Positions 9,189 through 20,247 of a DNA stretch of 64,000 bases are shown one piece after another (position 1 is the stretch's first letter; each line of letters starts with the position of its first letter). Below the pieces are notes generated by a model. That model ran no database searches and had not been told where the DNA came from. It was given only the letters and a program-made list of their open reading frames with translations. The translations under genes and the position numbers were made by a program. This DNA comes from Platanthera guangdongensis. Lineage: Eukaryota; Streptophyta; Magnoliopsida; Asparagales; Orchidaceae. Location: contig CM077147.1 of assembly GCA_039583875.1 (NCBI GenBank), positions 156,387,846-156,451,845 of the forward strand, written 5' to 3'.

Positions 9189-12100
9189 TTATTTGAGACT
9201 TCCTCCATCTAACATTCCTAACTGATTTAGGAAGAAGGTGTGTTTCTTTTCATCCAAGGGCTTGGTGAAAATATCTCCCCTTTGTAAATCAGTTGAGATA
9301 TATTGTAGTTCAATTTTATTCTTCTCAACATTGTCCCTTAAGAAGCGATGCCTAATCTCTATATGTTTTGTCCTACTATGGAGGACTGGATTTTGAGCTA
9401 TGGAGATAGCACTTGTATTGTCACAAAAGATTTTTGACTTCTCTAGGTTGTAACCATAGTCTAGGAGTTGATTTTGAATCCACAATATTTGTGAACAACA
9501 ACTGCCTGCAGCCATATATTCAGCTTCAGCAGTTGAAGTTGACACAGATGTTTGTTTCTTGCAAAACCAAGAGACAAGTCTATCACCAAGGAACTGACAA
9601 GTTCCACTGGTGCTTTTCCTGTCAATTCTGCATCCAGCATAATCAGCATCAGAGAATCCAGTTAACTCAAATGCTGAATCTTTTGGATACCAGAGACCTA
9701 GATTTGGACAACTTTTAACATACCTAAGAATCCTCTTTACTAATGTGAGGTGTGACTCTCTAGGGCTAACTTGGAATCTAGCACATATACATGTAGCAAA
9801 CATTATATCTGGTCTACTAGCTGTAAGATACAGTAAAGAGCCAATCATTGCCCTATATGTTGTCTGATCAACAGGTTTCCCATGTTCATCAGCATCCAAT
9901 ACAGCATTGGTAGGCATGGGTGTTTTCATACAAGATGCCTCAGACATGCCAAATTTCTTAACCAGCTCATTAGCATATTTGTTTTGAGAAATAAAGATGC
10001 CCTCAGCATGTTGTTTGACTTGCAATCCTAGGAAGAAGGATAGCTCACCCATGCTACTCATCTCAAATTTAGAATGCATTAGGTTAGAAAACCTTCTGCA
10101 CAGTTTTGAGTCAGTAGAACCAAAAATGATATCGTCTACATAAATTTGTACTAGTAGGGTATGAGACTTATGGGTTCTAATAAAAGGAGTTTGGTCTACT
10201 CTACCCCTTATAAAACCATTTTCCAAAAGAAAGCATGCTAGGGTCTCATACCATGCTCTAGGAGCTTGCTTGAGACCATATAATGCTTTATTTAATCTAA
10301 AAACAAAATCAGGATGAGTTGGAGAGATAAAACCTGGAGGTTGTCTGACATAGACTTCCTCTTTGATGTCTCCATTCAAAAAGGCACTCTTGACATCCAT
10401 CTGATAAACCTTGAAGCCTTTGTGAGCTGCATAAGCTAGAAAGATTCTGATGGCTTCCAATCTTGCAACAGGTGCAAAAGTCTGGTCGTAGTCAATTCCT
10501 TCTTCTTGAGAATATCCTTGGGCAACTAGCCTTGCCTTGTTCCTTATTATTACTCCTTGATCATCCAACTTATTTCTGAATACCCATTTTGTTCCAACAA
10601 TGGAATGATCCTTTGGCTTTGGCACTAGTTCCCATACTTTGTTTCTCTCAAATTGATGCAACTCCTCTTGCATTGCAATGATCCAGTGTGGATCTTGCTC
10701 TGCATCTTGAATGGACTGAGGTTCAATTTGAGAAAGGAAGCAGGTGTGCAACAGGTTTTGGTTGACCTGATTTCTGGTTTGCACACCAGCTGAGAGTTCT
10801 CCAATTATTTGGGTAATTGGATGGTCTCTTGATGTTACTAAATCAACAGGGGGTGTTGATTGTTCACCAACCTGTGTTGTTGTTTCCTCTTGTGGTACAA
10901 CAACTGGCTCTTCAAATGGAGCTTCAATGTGTTGAGCATTGCTTTCATCTTCACTGCTTTCTTCTTCTTGAGCAACCTGTAGCTTGTTCATATCTTCAAC
11001 TAGAGAGTGTTCCTGCAAAGGTTCTATGGTAGAAGAAATCTTCTCCTTGAAAGACATGTTAGTTTCATCAAAAGAAACATGAACAGATTCCTCAATTTTC
11101 AATGATGATTTATTATATACCCTATAGGCCTTGCTGATCATGGAGTATCCCAGAAACACTCCTTCATCAGCTTTGGCTTGAAATTTTGCTAGATGTTTCT
11201 TATCATTATTGTGAATATAGCAAATGCAACCAAAAATTTTGAAATAGTCAACTTTAGGTTTCTTCCCTTTGAGTAATTCATAGGGAGTCTTTCCCTTCAG
11301 TTTATGTATTAGACTTCTGTTCAGCACATAGTTGGAGGTGTTCACTGCCTCTGCCCAGAAGGATAGAGGTAGATGAGCATCTGACAACAATGTAGTGGCA
11401 GATTCAATAAGGGTTCTATTTTTCCTTTCAGCTACCCCATTTTGTTGAGGAGTTCTAGGAGCTGAGAAAGTATGCCTGATCCCTTCACTCTGACAGAACT
11501 CTTGCATAAGAAGAGAATCAAACTCTGTCCCATGATCACTTCTGATCAGGGCAATGTGAGTATTGAACTCAATCTTTATACATTTGAGAAACTCTGTCAG
11601 ACACTTAAAGTTATCAGACTTCTTCCTTAGAAAGAACACCCAAGTGAATCTAGAGAAGTCATCTACAATCACCAAAGTGTAGGATTTCCCTCCTAGGCTT
11701 TGTACTGTGATGGGTCCAAATAGATCCATGTGTAACAGATACAGTATCCTAGGTGAATCACTCTTATTAAGTGACTTAAAACTGTTTTTAGTTTGCTTGC
11801 CTAATTGACAGGTCTTGCAGAGTCCTTCCTTCTTGTAAGGGCCAGAAGGTAGTCCTCTAACAAGATTGTCCTTGGAGAGCCTAGCAATAGTTCTAAGATT
11901 TAGGTGTCATAATCTCTTATGCCATAAAACATTTGGTCTACAAACTGAATTGAATAAACAGATATCTATAGAAGTTGAAAGAAAATCTACTAGGTAGATG
12001 TTACCTTTCCTTTTACCTGTCAACACAGTTGTGTTGTCTTCTGACTTGATTTTGCATAAGGTTTTGCTGAAGGTCACCTGGTAGCCTTCATCACATAGCT

Positions 12101-12353
12101 GACTGATGCTGATTAGGTTGTGCTTCAGTCCTTCCACATATGCTACCTTCTTGAAGGTTACAGAACCAATATGGACTTCTCCATATCCTTTAGTTTGTCC
12201 AAAGTTGGAGTCACCAAAGATAACTTTGGGTCCAAGCTTGGCTCTAAAGGAATTTAGGTTGTCCTTGTTCCCTGTCATGTGCTTAGAGCACCCACTATCC
12301 AAATACCATTGCTGGTTAGATGTTGGATAGGTCTTCACCTGCACATTAAGCAA
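9189..12353 (-). pseudogene. Copia-2 pol (protease, integrase, RT, RNase H), one TGA
   Basis: Reading leftwards: aspartic protease DSGCSKHMTG near 12300; pre-integrase ending LWHKRL at the TGA 11907-11909; then integrase with D (MDLFGP), D (RSDHGTEF) and E ([10 protein letters not shown]); RT with [11 protein letters not shown] and YVDD near 10135; RNase H with SDADYAGC and [14 protein letters not shown]. All catalytic residues are present, so the TGA is the only visible lesion. The frame is open upstream of 12353 into the end of gag, where it is +1 relative to gag. Whether that is programmed frameshifting or an indel in an A-run cannot be decided here. The product would cut Gag-Pol, copy RNA into DNA and integrate it. 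Confidence 0.93.
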
Positions 12354-12354
12354 T

Positions 12355-14430
12355 TCACTTGTTTTTGACCCAGTTTACCTTGGGCCTAGGTTGATAACCT
12401 TTAAATTCAGAAATGAAAGACATCCCTGGCTGACTCTTATATCCTTCAGGATGATATCTCCTTGGAGGTAAAATCCATTCAGTATAAGGGTTAAATGTTT
12501 GGGATGAAGAACCCTCAGGATTCAATTTTGACTTGCCATTGAAAAAATTTCCAGAGCTCTGACCTCTGTTCGACGATCTTGGAGCTGAGTTCGACGATCT
12601 TGGGTCAGATCGTCGAGCTCCGTTCGACGGTCGACTATGGCTGGGGTCAGGTATATGGGATCGTCGACCAGCGTTCGACGATCTTGGCTGAGATCGTCGA
12701 CCAGCGTTCGACGATTTGTCCTGAGATCGTCGAGCTGCGTTCGGCGATCGTCGATCTTCATTCGGCGATCGTCGATCTCCGTTCGACGATTTGTACTGGA
12801 CTTTAGTTTTCTGAGGCAGATCAGAATTTTTCCTGGCAACCTCTACAACTCCCTTTCCCTTGCTAGAAATGAACTTGATAGGGGTTGTTAGAACAATAGG
12901 TTGGCTGGATGAGGCACCCAAGCCCAGTGTGCTGTTAAGTCTAGAGTTCACTGTGCTTGTGATGTCCATCAGCTTGATGCTTCTCCCATTAAGGGATTCT
13001 TCAAGCTTCTTGGCCTCAGAGAGCTCACTTTTCAGTGTAGCTATCTGTTCTCTATAGTTCTCCAACTCCTGAGAGAGTTTGAGGTTTTCTGATTTTAAAG
13101 CATTTTGTTCAGATAATTGATTTCTGAGAGAGATGATCTCTTTCTCAGACTTTAGGAGGTCTAAACATAGTGCTTTAAATTCAAGTTTGAAATCTTCTGA
13201 AGTGAAATCAAAAGAGCTGATTACCTGATCTTCTTCAGGTTGAATCTCTGAGTCTGAATCTGACTCTTCTTCCTCTGAGTTGTGTTGTGAGGCATTAATT
13301 GCCATCATGCAGAACTCCTTTTCCTCTGCATCATCCTCATCATCACTTGAGCTGGAAGAGGCTTCTGACTCCTCTTCAGTCTCACTCCAGGATTCAGCAA
13401 CAAATCCTTTCCTTGTGTGCTTATTTCTGCTGGAGGAAGGTTTGCTATTTCCATTCCTTTTGGAGTCCTTCTCCTTCCTTCTTTCTTTTCTGTCCCTTCT
13501 GTCCTTGTTCTTGTTCTCTGGACAGTCAGGAACCATATGCCCTGGTTTCCTGCAACCAAAGCAAATAATGTCTTTGTTATTGCCAATGGACTTGTCGTAC
13601 CTTGGCTTATCCTGCTCCTTGTATGATCTTCTTCTGAAGTCCTTTCTGGCCATCTTATAGAATCTTTTGGCCAGCAAGCTGAGAAGTTCATCATTGCCTG
13701 TTCCTTTTTCTTCAGGCAGATCTTCAGTTGCCTTAAATGCTATAGTCTTCTCCTTTCTTGTGGCTGGTGAAGCAGCCTTCTGTTCTTCCTCTCTGTTCTT
13801 GATGAGTAGCTCATAAGATTTGAGCTTACCCAACAAGGCTTCAGTCGTGATCTCATTCAGGCTTCTGGCATCTTTAATTGGCCAGATTCTTGAATCCCAA
13901 GTGCTGGGGAAGCACATTAGGATCTTGTCATTAAGTTCTGTTAGTGAGATCTCTTTGTCTAATGTCCTCAGTTCACTGACAATTAGACTCAGTCTGTTGT
14001 ACATGTCTCCCACTGACTCTGTTTCTCCCTTCTTGAAGTTCTCATATTGGGAGATAAGATGGGATCTTCTGTCCTTTCTCTCATCAGCTGAGCCAGAGAC
14101 AATTTCTGAGAGCTTGTCCCAAATCTCCTTGGCTGAGTTGCATTCAGCTACTTTTTGAAAAATGTCATCTGACATTGTCTGAGCTAAAATGTTCATTGCC
14201 TTGGCATCAGCTACCTTCCACTTTTTAATGTCAGCATCTGTTCCTGATGGAGGTGGAACAGCATTTGTGCTTGTACTTTCTGGAGGTCTTGGACACACTG
14301 TCAAAACAGAATTAAAAATATCTTCGTCAATAGAGTTCATGTATAGTCTAATCCTTGCTTTCCAAAGTGCAAACTTTGACAGATTGCACACTGGAGGTCT
14401 GGTGCTAGCATAATCTTTGTTCTGGGCCAT
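12355..14430 (-). CDS. Copia-2 gag, 691 aa
   Basis: Intact frame from ATG 14430 to TGA 12355-12357. The N-terminal half is the usual plant copia Gag fold (RIRLYMNSIDEDIFN; later AKEIWDKLSEIVSG), building the virus-like particle. A zinc knuckle CFGCRKPGHMVPDC at about residues 289-302 has all four ligands. Next come an acidic Ser/Glu/Asp stretch, a long coiled coil at about 415-485, and an Arg/Ser-rich region at about 543-622 made of repeats like SSNAGRRS. That last region is encoded by the palindrome array. Such long Gags with coiled coils are usual in Sireviruses. The stop lies two bases from the pol frame. Confidence 0.93.
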   Translation of the reverse strand: MAQNKDYASTRPPVCNLSKFALWKARIRLYMNSIDEDIFNSVLTVCPRPPESTSTNAVPPPSGTDADIKKWKVADAKAMNILAQTMSDDIFQKVAECNSAKEIWDKLSEIVSGSADERKDRRSHLISQYENFKKGETESVGDMYNRLSLIVSELRTLDKEISLTELNDKILMCFPSTWDSRIWPIKDARSLNEITTEALLGKLKSYELLIKNREEEQKAASPATRKEKTIAFKATEDLPEEKGTGNDELLSLLAKRFYKMARKDFRRRSYKEQDKPRYDKSIGNNKDIICFGCRKPGHMVPDCPENKNKDRRDRKERRKEKDSKRNGNSKPSSSRNKHTRKGFVAESWSETEEESEASSSSSDDEDDAEEKEFCMMAINASQHNSEEEESDSDSEIQPEEDQVISSFDFTSEDFKLEFKALCLDLLKSEKEIISLRNQLSEQNALKSENLKLSQELENYREQIATLKSELSEAKKLEESLNGRSIKLMDITSTVNSRLNSTLGLGASSSQPIVLTTPIKFISSKGKGVVEVARKNSDLPQKTKVQYKSSNGDRRSPNEDRRSPNAARRSQDKSSNAGRRSQPRSSNAGRRSHIPDPSHSRPSNGARRSDPRSSNSAPRSSNRGQSSGNFFNGKSKLNPEGSSSQTFNPYTEWILPPRRYHPEGYKSQPGMSFISEFKGYQPRPKVNWVKNK
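12565..12797 (-). repeat. Palindrome array inside Copia-2 gag coding sequence
   Basis: Units such as tcgtcgaacgctggtcgacg repeat about eight times, with arms GATCGTCGA and TCGACGATC. The gag frame reads them as SSNxxRRS. Other frames on both strands are also open across the array, so the repeat brings almost no stop codons. Confidence 0.9.
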
Positions 14431-14540
14431 GATTTGTGCAAGCTAAATCTAATACTAGAAAACAAACGAAGGATCTAGTTTGGGATCTTGGGTTTCAGGT
14501 GTTAGCCTGTACAACCAATCAGAATGGTATGTTTAACCAA

Positions 14541-14556
14541 CCTCGCTCTGATACCA
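14541..14556 (-). promoter_or_regulatory. Primer-binding site, initiator tRNA-Met, Copia-2
   Basis: On the minus strand TGGTATCAGAGCGAGG follows the 5' LTR end after two bases (AT). The leader from here to gag is about 110 bp and shows nothing else. Confidence 0.93.
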
Positions 14557-14558
14557 AT

Positions 14559-16141
14559 TGAAAGGGGAAACTAGATCTGATATACTCTAAAAGGGGGGGG
14601 GTGAATAGAGTATATGGTGCTTTTTAAAACACAAAGAAAACTTTTGCAAAGCTTTACAACAATTGTTGTAATGAGTGTAAGCAGGGAAGCAGAAATAAAA
14701 CTAAGCTATGCAGAAATTAAGCACAAGAAAATCTAGGCCAGAAACAAAAAGAAAACATGCAGAACCAGATGACACAAGGAAATATAGTGGTTCCCCAACT
14801 TGGGTACATCCACTCTTCTACCACCATAGGTAGGAATCCACTGCAGGATGAGTTGATCAGGTGTCCTGGGCACCAATGAGCTTTTGATAAGGTGCTCAAA
14901 AACCAAATCAGATTTTTTGATCAGGTGTCTTGCCACCAATGAGCTTTTGACAAGGTGCTCAAAAACCAGATTCAAACTTTTGAAGGGAGTTTGAAAAACC
15001 CTTTACAGAATGGGGGTGAGAGAGTGATGGCAGTCTTCTCTTTCTCAAGCAACTGAGAAGACTATGTGGATTCAGTGATGCTGTCAAAGCTCCCCCTGAG
15101 TCCTTGAAATCTTCAGGAAGATGAGCTTTGCTGAGGGTGATAGGCCTTCAAAGATAGATCTCCAGCAAGAGATGATTTCAGCAAGCTGAAATGTTGAGTG
15201 TCTGGAGTCTTGAGATGATGTTGGCCTTGAACACTTGAGAGCTGAAGAGATCTGAAGAATGTTTGAAAGCTTGATCTCTTCTTGATGAGTGTTCTTCAGA
15301 ATTCTTGTTGACAGAAGATTGAGAGAGTCTCTGTGTATTGTGAGTTGTGTCCTCTACTTGTGTCAATCTCTATATTTCTTCTGTATTTCATTCAAAAAAC
15401 ATTCTGTCTTTTATTCTCTGAGTCTGAATAGGATAATACTCTGTCAAAGATAGCCGTTGGTCTGAATTAATTACAGCCTTAATTGCATAATATGTTCTGA
15501 AGGAAAGTCCACTAATTTGTTCCTTGAAGAATCCCTTGAAACTTGCTCCAGAAGTAAATGAAAATGGCTGGCAGATCTTCTGAATTAAATGCAGAATAAC
15601 TTCTATCTGATTTGAATTTGAATTCTGAAAGATAACTGAAATTGTCGAACTGAACTCTGCTATCGTCGAGCTGAGCTCAGCGAATTGGAAAAAGCAAGCA
15701 GCAAAGAGATCGTCGATCTGAGCTCAAAGATCGTCAAACTGAGCTCAGAGATAAGGATCCAGTGCAGAGCCAAAATCGTCGACCTGAGCTCAGCGATCGT
15801 CGAATGGAGTTCGACGATATTGAGAAGTTGAGCTCAGCGATCGTCGACCAGAGCTCGACGATATTATGAGGTTGAGCTCAGCGATCGTCGAATGGAGCTC
15901 GACGATCTGCAGAAGTTGAGCTAGACGATCGTCGACCGGAGTTCGACGAAACGTCGTGCTGAGCTCGACGATTTGGACTTGGTCTCCAGAAAAATTTGGG
16001 TCTTCAGGGCAACTTCCAAACCTAAACTCCTGATCCCTTAGACTCAATTCTAATTGACCTATAATCTATACAGAAGGTCAAAACATAAATTCCTAGAGAT
16101 ATAGTGATCCTGACCCAAATTAGTAATAGGGTGTTCCAATA
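14559..16141 (-). repeat. Copia-2 5' LTR, 1,583 bp
   Basis: Matches the 3' LTR at about 99%. The outermost bases read TA instead of TG on the minus strand, because C at 5492 corresponds to T at 16140. The U3 palindrome array is 15650-15972. Confidence 0.93.
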
Positions 16142-16146
16142 GAAGC
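16142..16146. repeat. Target site duplication GAAGC, right copy (Copia-2)
   Basis: Matches 3907-3911; Copia-1 coding sequence resumes here. Confidence 0.92.
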
Positions 16147-16955
16147 ACCTTCGGGTGTTTGGTTCTACCTGCTATATACATTCTCCGGGTGCTCTCAAGA
16201 CAAAGCTAGTCTTTGTTGGGTATGATGAGCAGAGAAGAAGATGGAGGTGTATGGATCCTGCGACGAAGAAACTCATAGTGTTGAGAGACATTGTTTTTGA
16301 TGAGTTGACGCCGTATTAGGGTAGCTCTTATGTGGAGCTAGAGATAAGCAGGTCAGATGGTGGGCTGAAGGAGGCTGCTGCTAAGGTAGTGGATTTGCCT
16401 GAGTCACCAGGTGCTCCAGGTTGTTCTAGCTCCGGGGCAAAGGCGTCAGGGTCAGGAAGTAGGGGGAGCGATGCTCCAGGTACTTCTGGCTCGAAGGCGG
16501 AGGCTTCCTGTTCAGGAAGCGGGGGGAGCGATGTTCCAGGAAGTTCTTGTTCAAGAGGGGAGTCTTCTGGTTCAGGTAGCAGGGGGAGCGTTGCTCTAGG
16601 TGCTTCTGGTTCCAGTAAGGAGGCGTCTTGTTCAGGGAGCAAAGGGAGCATTGTTCCGGGTTTGCCCGAGAACGGAGCTGGTTCAAAAGCAGCGGAGGTG
16701 GTTAGCCATGATCAGGTTCTTCGGAGATCAAAGAGGATCAGTAAACCACCAGCTCGATATAGCGAAGGGAACACGACGGACTTGGTCACATGTTTCTTTG
16801 CTAGCCCTCAGGTCGAGCAAGGTTCTTCTGGCTGTGATGACCCCACTAGAATCAAGGAGGTGGTTGACACCAAGGCTGAAGATGTGACTTCTCTCAGAGA
16901 TAACAAGGCTTGGGCTTCTGCGTCCAAGGAAGTTGGTGATACTCCTGTGATGTAA
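16147..16955 (+). pseudogene. Copia-1 integrase C-terminus and linker, second part
   Basis: The frame resumes with LRVFGSTCYIH and KLVFVGYDEQ, the conserved segment after the copia integrase core, and RDIVFDEL. A TAG at 16316-16318 interrupts it. Then follow five imperfect repeats of about 20 residues rich in Gly, Ser and Ala (GSGSRGSDAPGTSGSKAEAS type) and the conserved RRSKRISKPPARY that normally precedes RT. RT itself does not follow: the frame ends at 16955, and only a short RNase H-like tail is left near 17080-17150. About 1.2 kb or more is deleted. Confidence 0.85.
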
Positions 16956-17139
16956 AAGTGGAGGTTGAAGCTGAAGAAGGCAGATGGAAACATGACTCCC
17001 TTTTGGAGATGCTTGAGGGCTCCCTCATGGTCCATGATATGCGGGGCGAGGACTATGTCTTGGACAACTCTTCGTAGATGCTATCGGAAGGACCAGGTGA
17101 AAGGTTACGAGAGCTGCTGGAGTTATTCACCACTTCTCA

Positions 17140-17152
17140 CTTCAAGGGGGAG
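17140..17152 (+). promoter_or_regulatory. Polypurine tract, Copia-1
   Basis: TTCAAGGGGGAG directly precedes the 3' LTR start TGTTGAATTC. Confidence 0.85.
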
Positions 17153-19053
17153 TGTTGAATTCTGTGAAGTGAAAGTGGGTGAATGGAAGGCTTGAGAAAC
17201 CTATCCGCGCGGACTACGCGGACAGGGTTGGCGGACTGCTAGGTCGTCAGGGATGTTGCAGGCGGTTTGCTCTGTGGCGGCCTGGGCGGTCTGTTCGCGC
17301 GGACTACGCGGACAGCAGCGGCGGTCTGACAGGCCAGTGTATGCTCAGCAGGCGGTTGACTCCCAGGAAGTAACCAGGCGGATAGAAATGCTATCCGCGG
17401 AGTTCGGTATGAAGCGGACTGAAGAACTGGAGCTCGGCAGACCGGTTTGGCAGTTGCCTTGGTCTTGCTCTGGTGCAGCGGGAAGCCGCGGAGACCGCCG
17501 GTCAGCGCGGACAGAAACTGGAGGTCGCCCGGTATGGCGGGCTAGATCCAGTGTCCGCCAGTAAGTGCGGACTGGCCCTTGTGGCCAGTGGACTGGACTT
17601 GGTGTGATCTGAACCAAGTCCAGGATGGCTCAGTCCGGGGAGATCGCGCAGTGGAGCGCGGGCTGGTTTCTCAGTCCGCCAAGCGTAGTAGAAGTGCTGT
17701 GGCCTTGTTTGCTAGCTTGGGGAAATGCGGACTGGAGAATTGCTTGTGCAGGAGCGTGCGGACTGGAGCCAGAGTCCGCAGAGTCCGGTACAGCCTTGTG
17801 ATGAGGTTATGGACTCAGGGATGCGGACTGGAGGTCTGCAGTGCATGCGAACTGGAGTCTGCTGTTAGCAGACTGGATTGGCGTGTCCGCTAAGTCCGGA
17901 GGTGCCTTGGAGTTGAGGTAATGGACTTGGGATATGCGGACGGAAGCCGGGTGTCCGCTGAGTCCGGCAGGTGCCTTGATGGCGAAGCTGCGGGCTCGGG
18001 GTTTGCGGGCTGATGCCTTGTCCGCAGACTGGCGGACACGGCTGTTGCGGAGTCCGGCTGTGGTGGTCCTGTCTTGGCCTCTGGCGGCAAGGCGGGCTGG
18101 ATATTGGAGTCCGGCCTTGGAGAAGCTGGGGCGGACTGGCTATCTGCACAGGAGCGGCGAACTGGAATGTGTGTCCGCGGGCTGGCGGACACACTAGTTC
18201 TTGCTGCGGGATGTGGCGGTGATCCTATCGGCTAGGGCGGTGACCATACTCATCGTCGTGCCTATAAATAGGACCCAAGTCACATCAGGAGTAACGGAAC
18301 CTAACCAGAGTAAGTGAACAGTAATTGAGCTCGCGTAGGTTGCTGCGGTCTGGACTTTGGTGTCCGCGCGGATAGAGAGTTGACCCGGTTGTGCTGTGCA
18401 GGTTGTGCGGATAGCGCTGGAAAGCCAGGACTTGGCTCTGATTGCGGTCAGGGACAGTGCGGACTCTGCGGTTAAGCAACATGCGGTAAACAGCAGGTCG
18501 CGGATAGCGACCAGACGGTCTTCTCTTTGGCAACTTGGTTCGGGGTTCAGGAAGTCGCCTGCTTCAGGCGGACTGTTCCATTCGGTGACGCAGCTTGTGC
18601 GGTCTGGCGGCTAGGCGACCTCGCGGTCAGGCGGCCTGCAGATCGGCGGTGAAGAGCTAGCATTGGAGGGGTGAGTCCGCGCGGCTTGGGTGCGGTCTGG
18701 CGACCTGGCGGACTGAGCGGACTCCACAGCAGTAGGTCGGCGGCTTGTTGATTGAGTCCGCGCGGCTTGTTTTTTGTTCTTGTCTTTGTAACTGTCTCTG
18801 CTCTCCCGGTGTTGGGTTTTGGTGAAGCATGTCTCGCCATGTATGTCTCGCCTTGTAAAGAAGTCTGCTCTTGATCAATAAAGAAGCTTGTGCTGCATGT
18901 GTTGCTGGTTGTTACTGCTTTGTTGAGATAACCCCTGCTAACTCCACGATCCGGGAAAACTTTCAACATTATAAGTGGGCGTATCCTCCTTCGGTTTGTT
19001 GAGTGTTCAACAGGGTATCCAAGGGGGCGTCTGCGGTTTGTTGAATTTTAACA
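17153..19053 (+). repeat. Copia-1 3' LTR, 1,901 bp
   Basis: Same length as the 5' LTR. Palindrome array about 17200-18195, TATA box 18263-18270, AATAAA 18877-18882. Confidence 0.93.
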
Positions 19054-19058
19054 GTCTA
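19054..19058. repeat. Target site duplication GTCTA, right copy (Copia-1)
   Basis: Matches 683-687. Confidence 0.93.
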
Positions 19059-20247
19059 TCTGTCTTTATTTTTCTGACTGAGTATTTTCTTGTGCTCTCG
19101 TGTTGTCTAGCTTGCGCATTTGTCTATCTTCTTTTCTTCTATGTCTATTCAAAAATTTGAATCCTCTCTATAATTAATGTTGACGCCTTGAGAATAATCG
19201 GCATTTAATCATTTCCTCAACTGTCCCGTGGAAAATCTGCAAGTAATATTGCTGAAGAAGACTGTAATTAATGCTTCCTATAACGGCTACATTCAGAGAT
19301 TGTTTGAGAATTTAATCTGTCAGGAATTATTGCATTTGAGGATTGAATGTCGGAAATGGCTAAGTCTGGAAGCGTCGAACGAATAAAAGAATTCGTCGAG
19401 CTGAGTTACTAGTTCGTCGAACTGAGATTTTGTATTCGGCGACCAGACAACTTCTGTTCGTCGAGCTGAGTTCCAAGTTCGTCGAGCTGATAACAGAACT
19501 TGCATGCTTCAGAACCTTTGCCTTATCTGTATGAGGTTCGTCGAGCTGACAATTGCATTCGTCGACTGGAGTTCAACAACAGTTCTGGACTTAGTCAAAT
19601 AGTTTGTGTTGACTGATATTCTATGTGTCGACAAAAGTCTTCTGGTGTCGACACAGTTGGTGTCGACTAATAATCTTGGTGTCGACACAAATCTTCTGGT
19701 GTCGACATAAGCTTTCTGGTGTTGACATAAGTTGGCGTCGACACATGCCCTAAGTGTCGACACAAATCTTCTGGTTCCAGAATTCGTCGAGTAGAGTACT
19801 GAGTTCGTCGACCTGAGAAGTTGACTTCGTCGACCTGAGAAGTTGTGAACTTGAGGTCTTCGTCGAGCTCAGAATCTTGTTCGTCGACCAAAGCCTGAAG
19901 TTGGACTTAGAAAAATCTGGAGTTACCCTGTCTTTAGTCTGTTGAAGTATCCCAGTTTTCGTCGACCAGAGAATGCAGATCGTCGAGCTTAGCTCAGAGA
20001 AATATCTCAAGATCGTCGAGCTGAGAATGCCTTTCGTCGACCTGAGTTCGACGAACGTCGAACTCATTTTACTTAGTCTTGCAATCTTCTAAGTCTTGAG
20101 TCTGATGGTCTTGTTGATAGCTGGTCCATCTGATATTGACTCTAAGGACTTGGCCTAGACTCTAGGACACAAATTTGACCCTGGCTATACATGTTGGGTC
20201 ACATCCTAAGTTAGTGAACCTAGCCTAAATCAACTAGGGATCCAACA
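19059..20247 (-). mobile_element. Sirevirus-like LTR, right piece (LTR-S) with LTR 5' end
   Basis: Ends ggatccaaca at 20247, so the minus strand begins TGTTGGATCCCTAGTT; the Copia-3 3' LTR at 55444 starts almost the same way, so the families are related. It continues 1-687 across Copia-1. The next bases, aagcctcctcatgagg, match the chromovirus LTR at 46567 exactly, so this LTR was inserted in the chromovirus 5' LTR. AAGCC (20248-20252) is the expected target duplication; its partner is off-window. Confidence 0.8.
19370..20060 (-). repeat. Mixed palindrome array of LTR-S
   Basis: CGTCGA/TCGACG units occupy 19370-19580 and 19780-20060; GTGTCGACAC units occupy about 19620-19765. Two motif types that dominate different elements (Copia-2 and Copia-5) thus lie side by side in one U3. 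Confidence 0.85.

Larger units (their letters stand above)
3912..16141 (-). mobile_element. Copia-2: nearly intact Sirevirus-like Ty1/copia element
   Basis: This 12.2-kb minus-strand element has LTRs at 14559-16141 (5') and 3912-5493 (3'), a tRNA-Met PBS, gag, pol with all catalytic motifs, a long third ORF after pol and a purine tract before the 3' LTR. That layout is typical of Sireviruses. The LTRs differ at about 17 positions by eye (near 1.1%), fewer than those of its host Copia-1, as nesting order requires. I see few coding lesions: a TGA early in pol, a TAG in the third ORF, and gag and pol in different frames. Confidence 0.93.
688..19053 (+). mobile_element. Copia-1: Ty1/copia deletion derivative, split by Copia-2
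   Basis: The LTRs (688-2588 and 17153-19053) are both exactly 1,901 bp, start TGTTGAATTC and end TTTTAACA, with a 5-bp GTCTA duplication outside. By eye they differ at about 28 positions (near 1.5%), mostly transitions. Without the 12.2-kb Copia-2 insert the element is about 6.1 kb. It keeps a PBS, a gag fragment, pre-integrase/integrase, the low-complexity linker after integrase and a purine tract. Protease, RT and nearly all RNase H are missing. It could therefore have moved only with enzymes supplied by another element. Confidence 0.92.

Noticed and set aside
12579..12891. Plus-strand frames with RSTI and SVRRS repeats.
   Set aside because: Antisense readings of the palindrome array in gag; kept only as evidence that the array is stop-poor.
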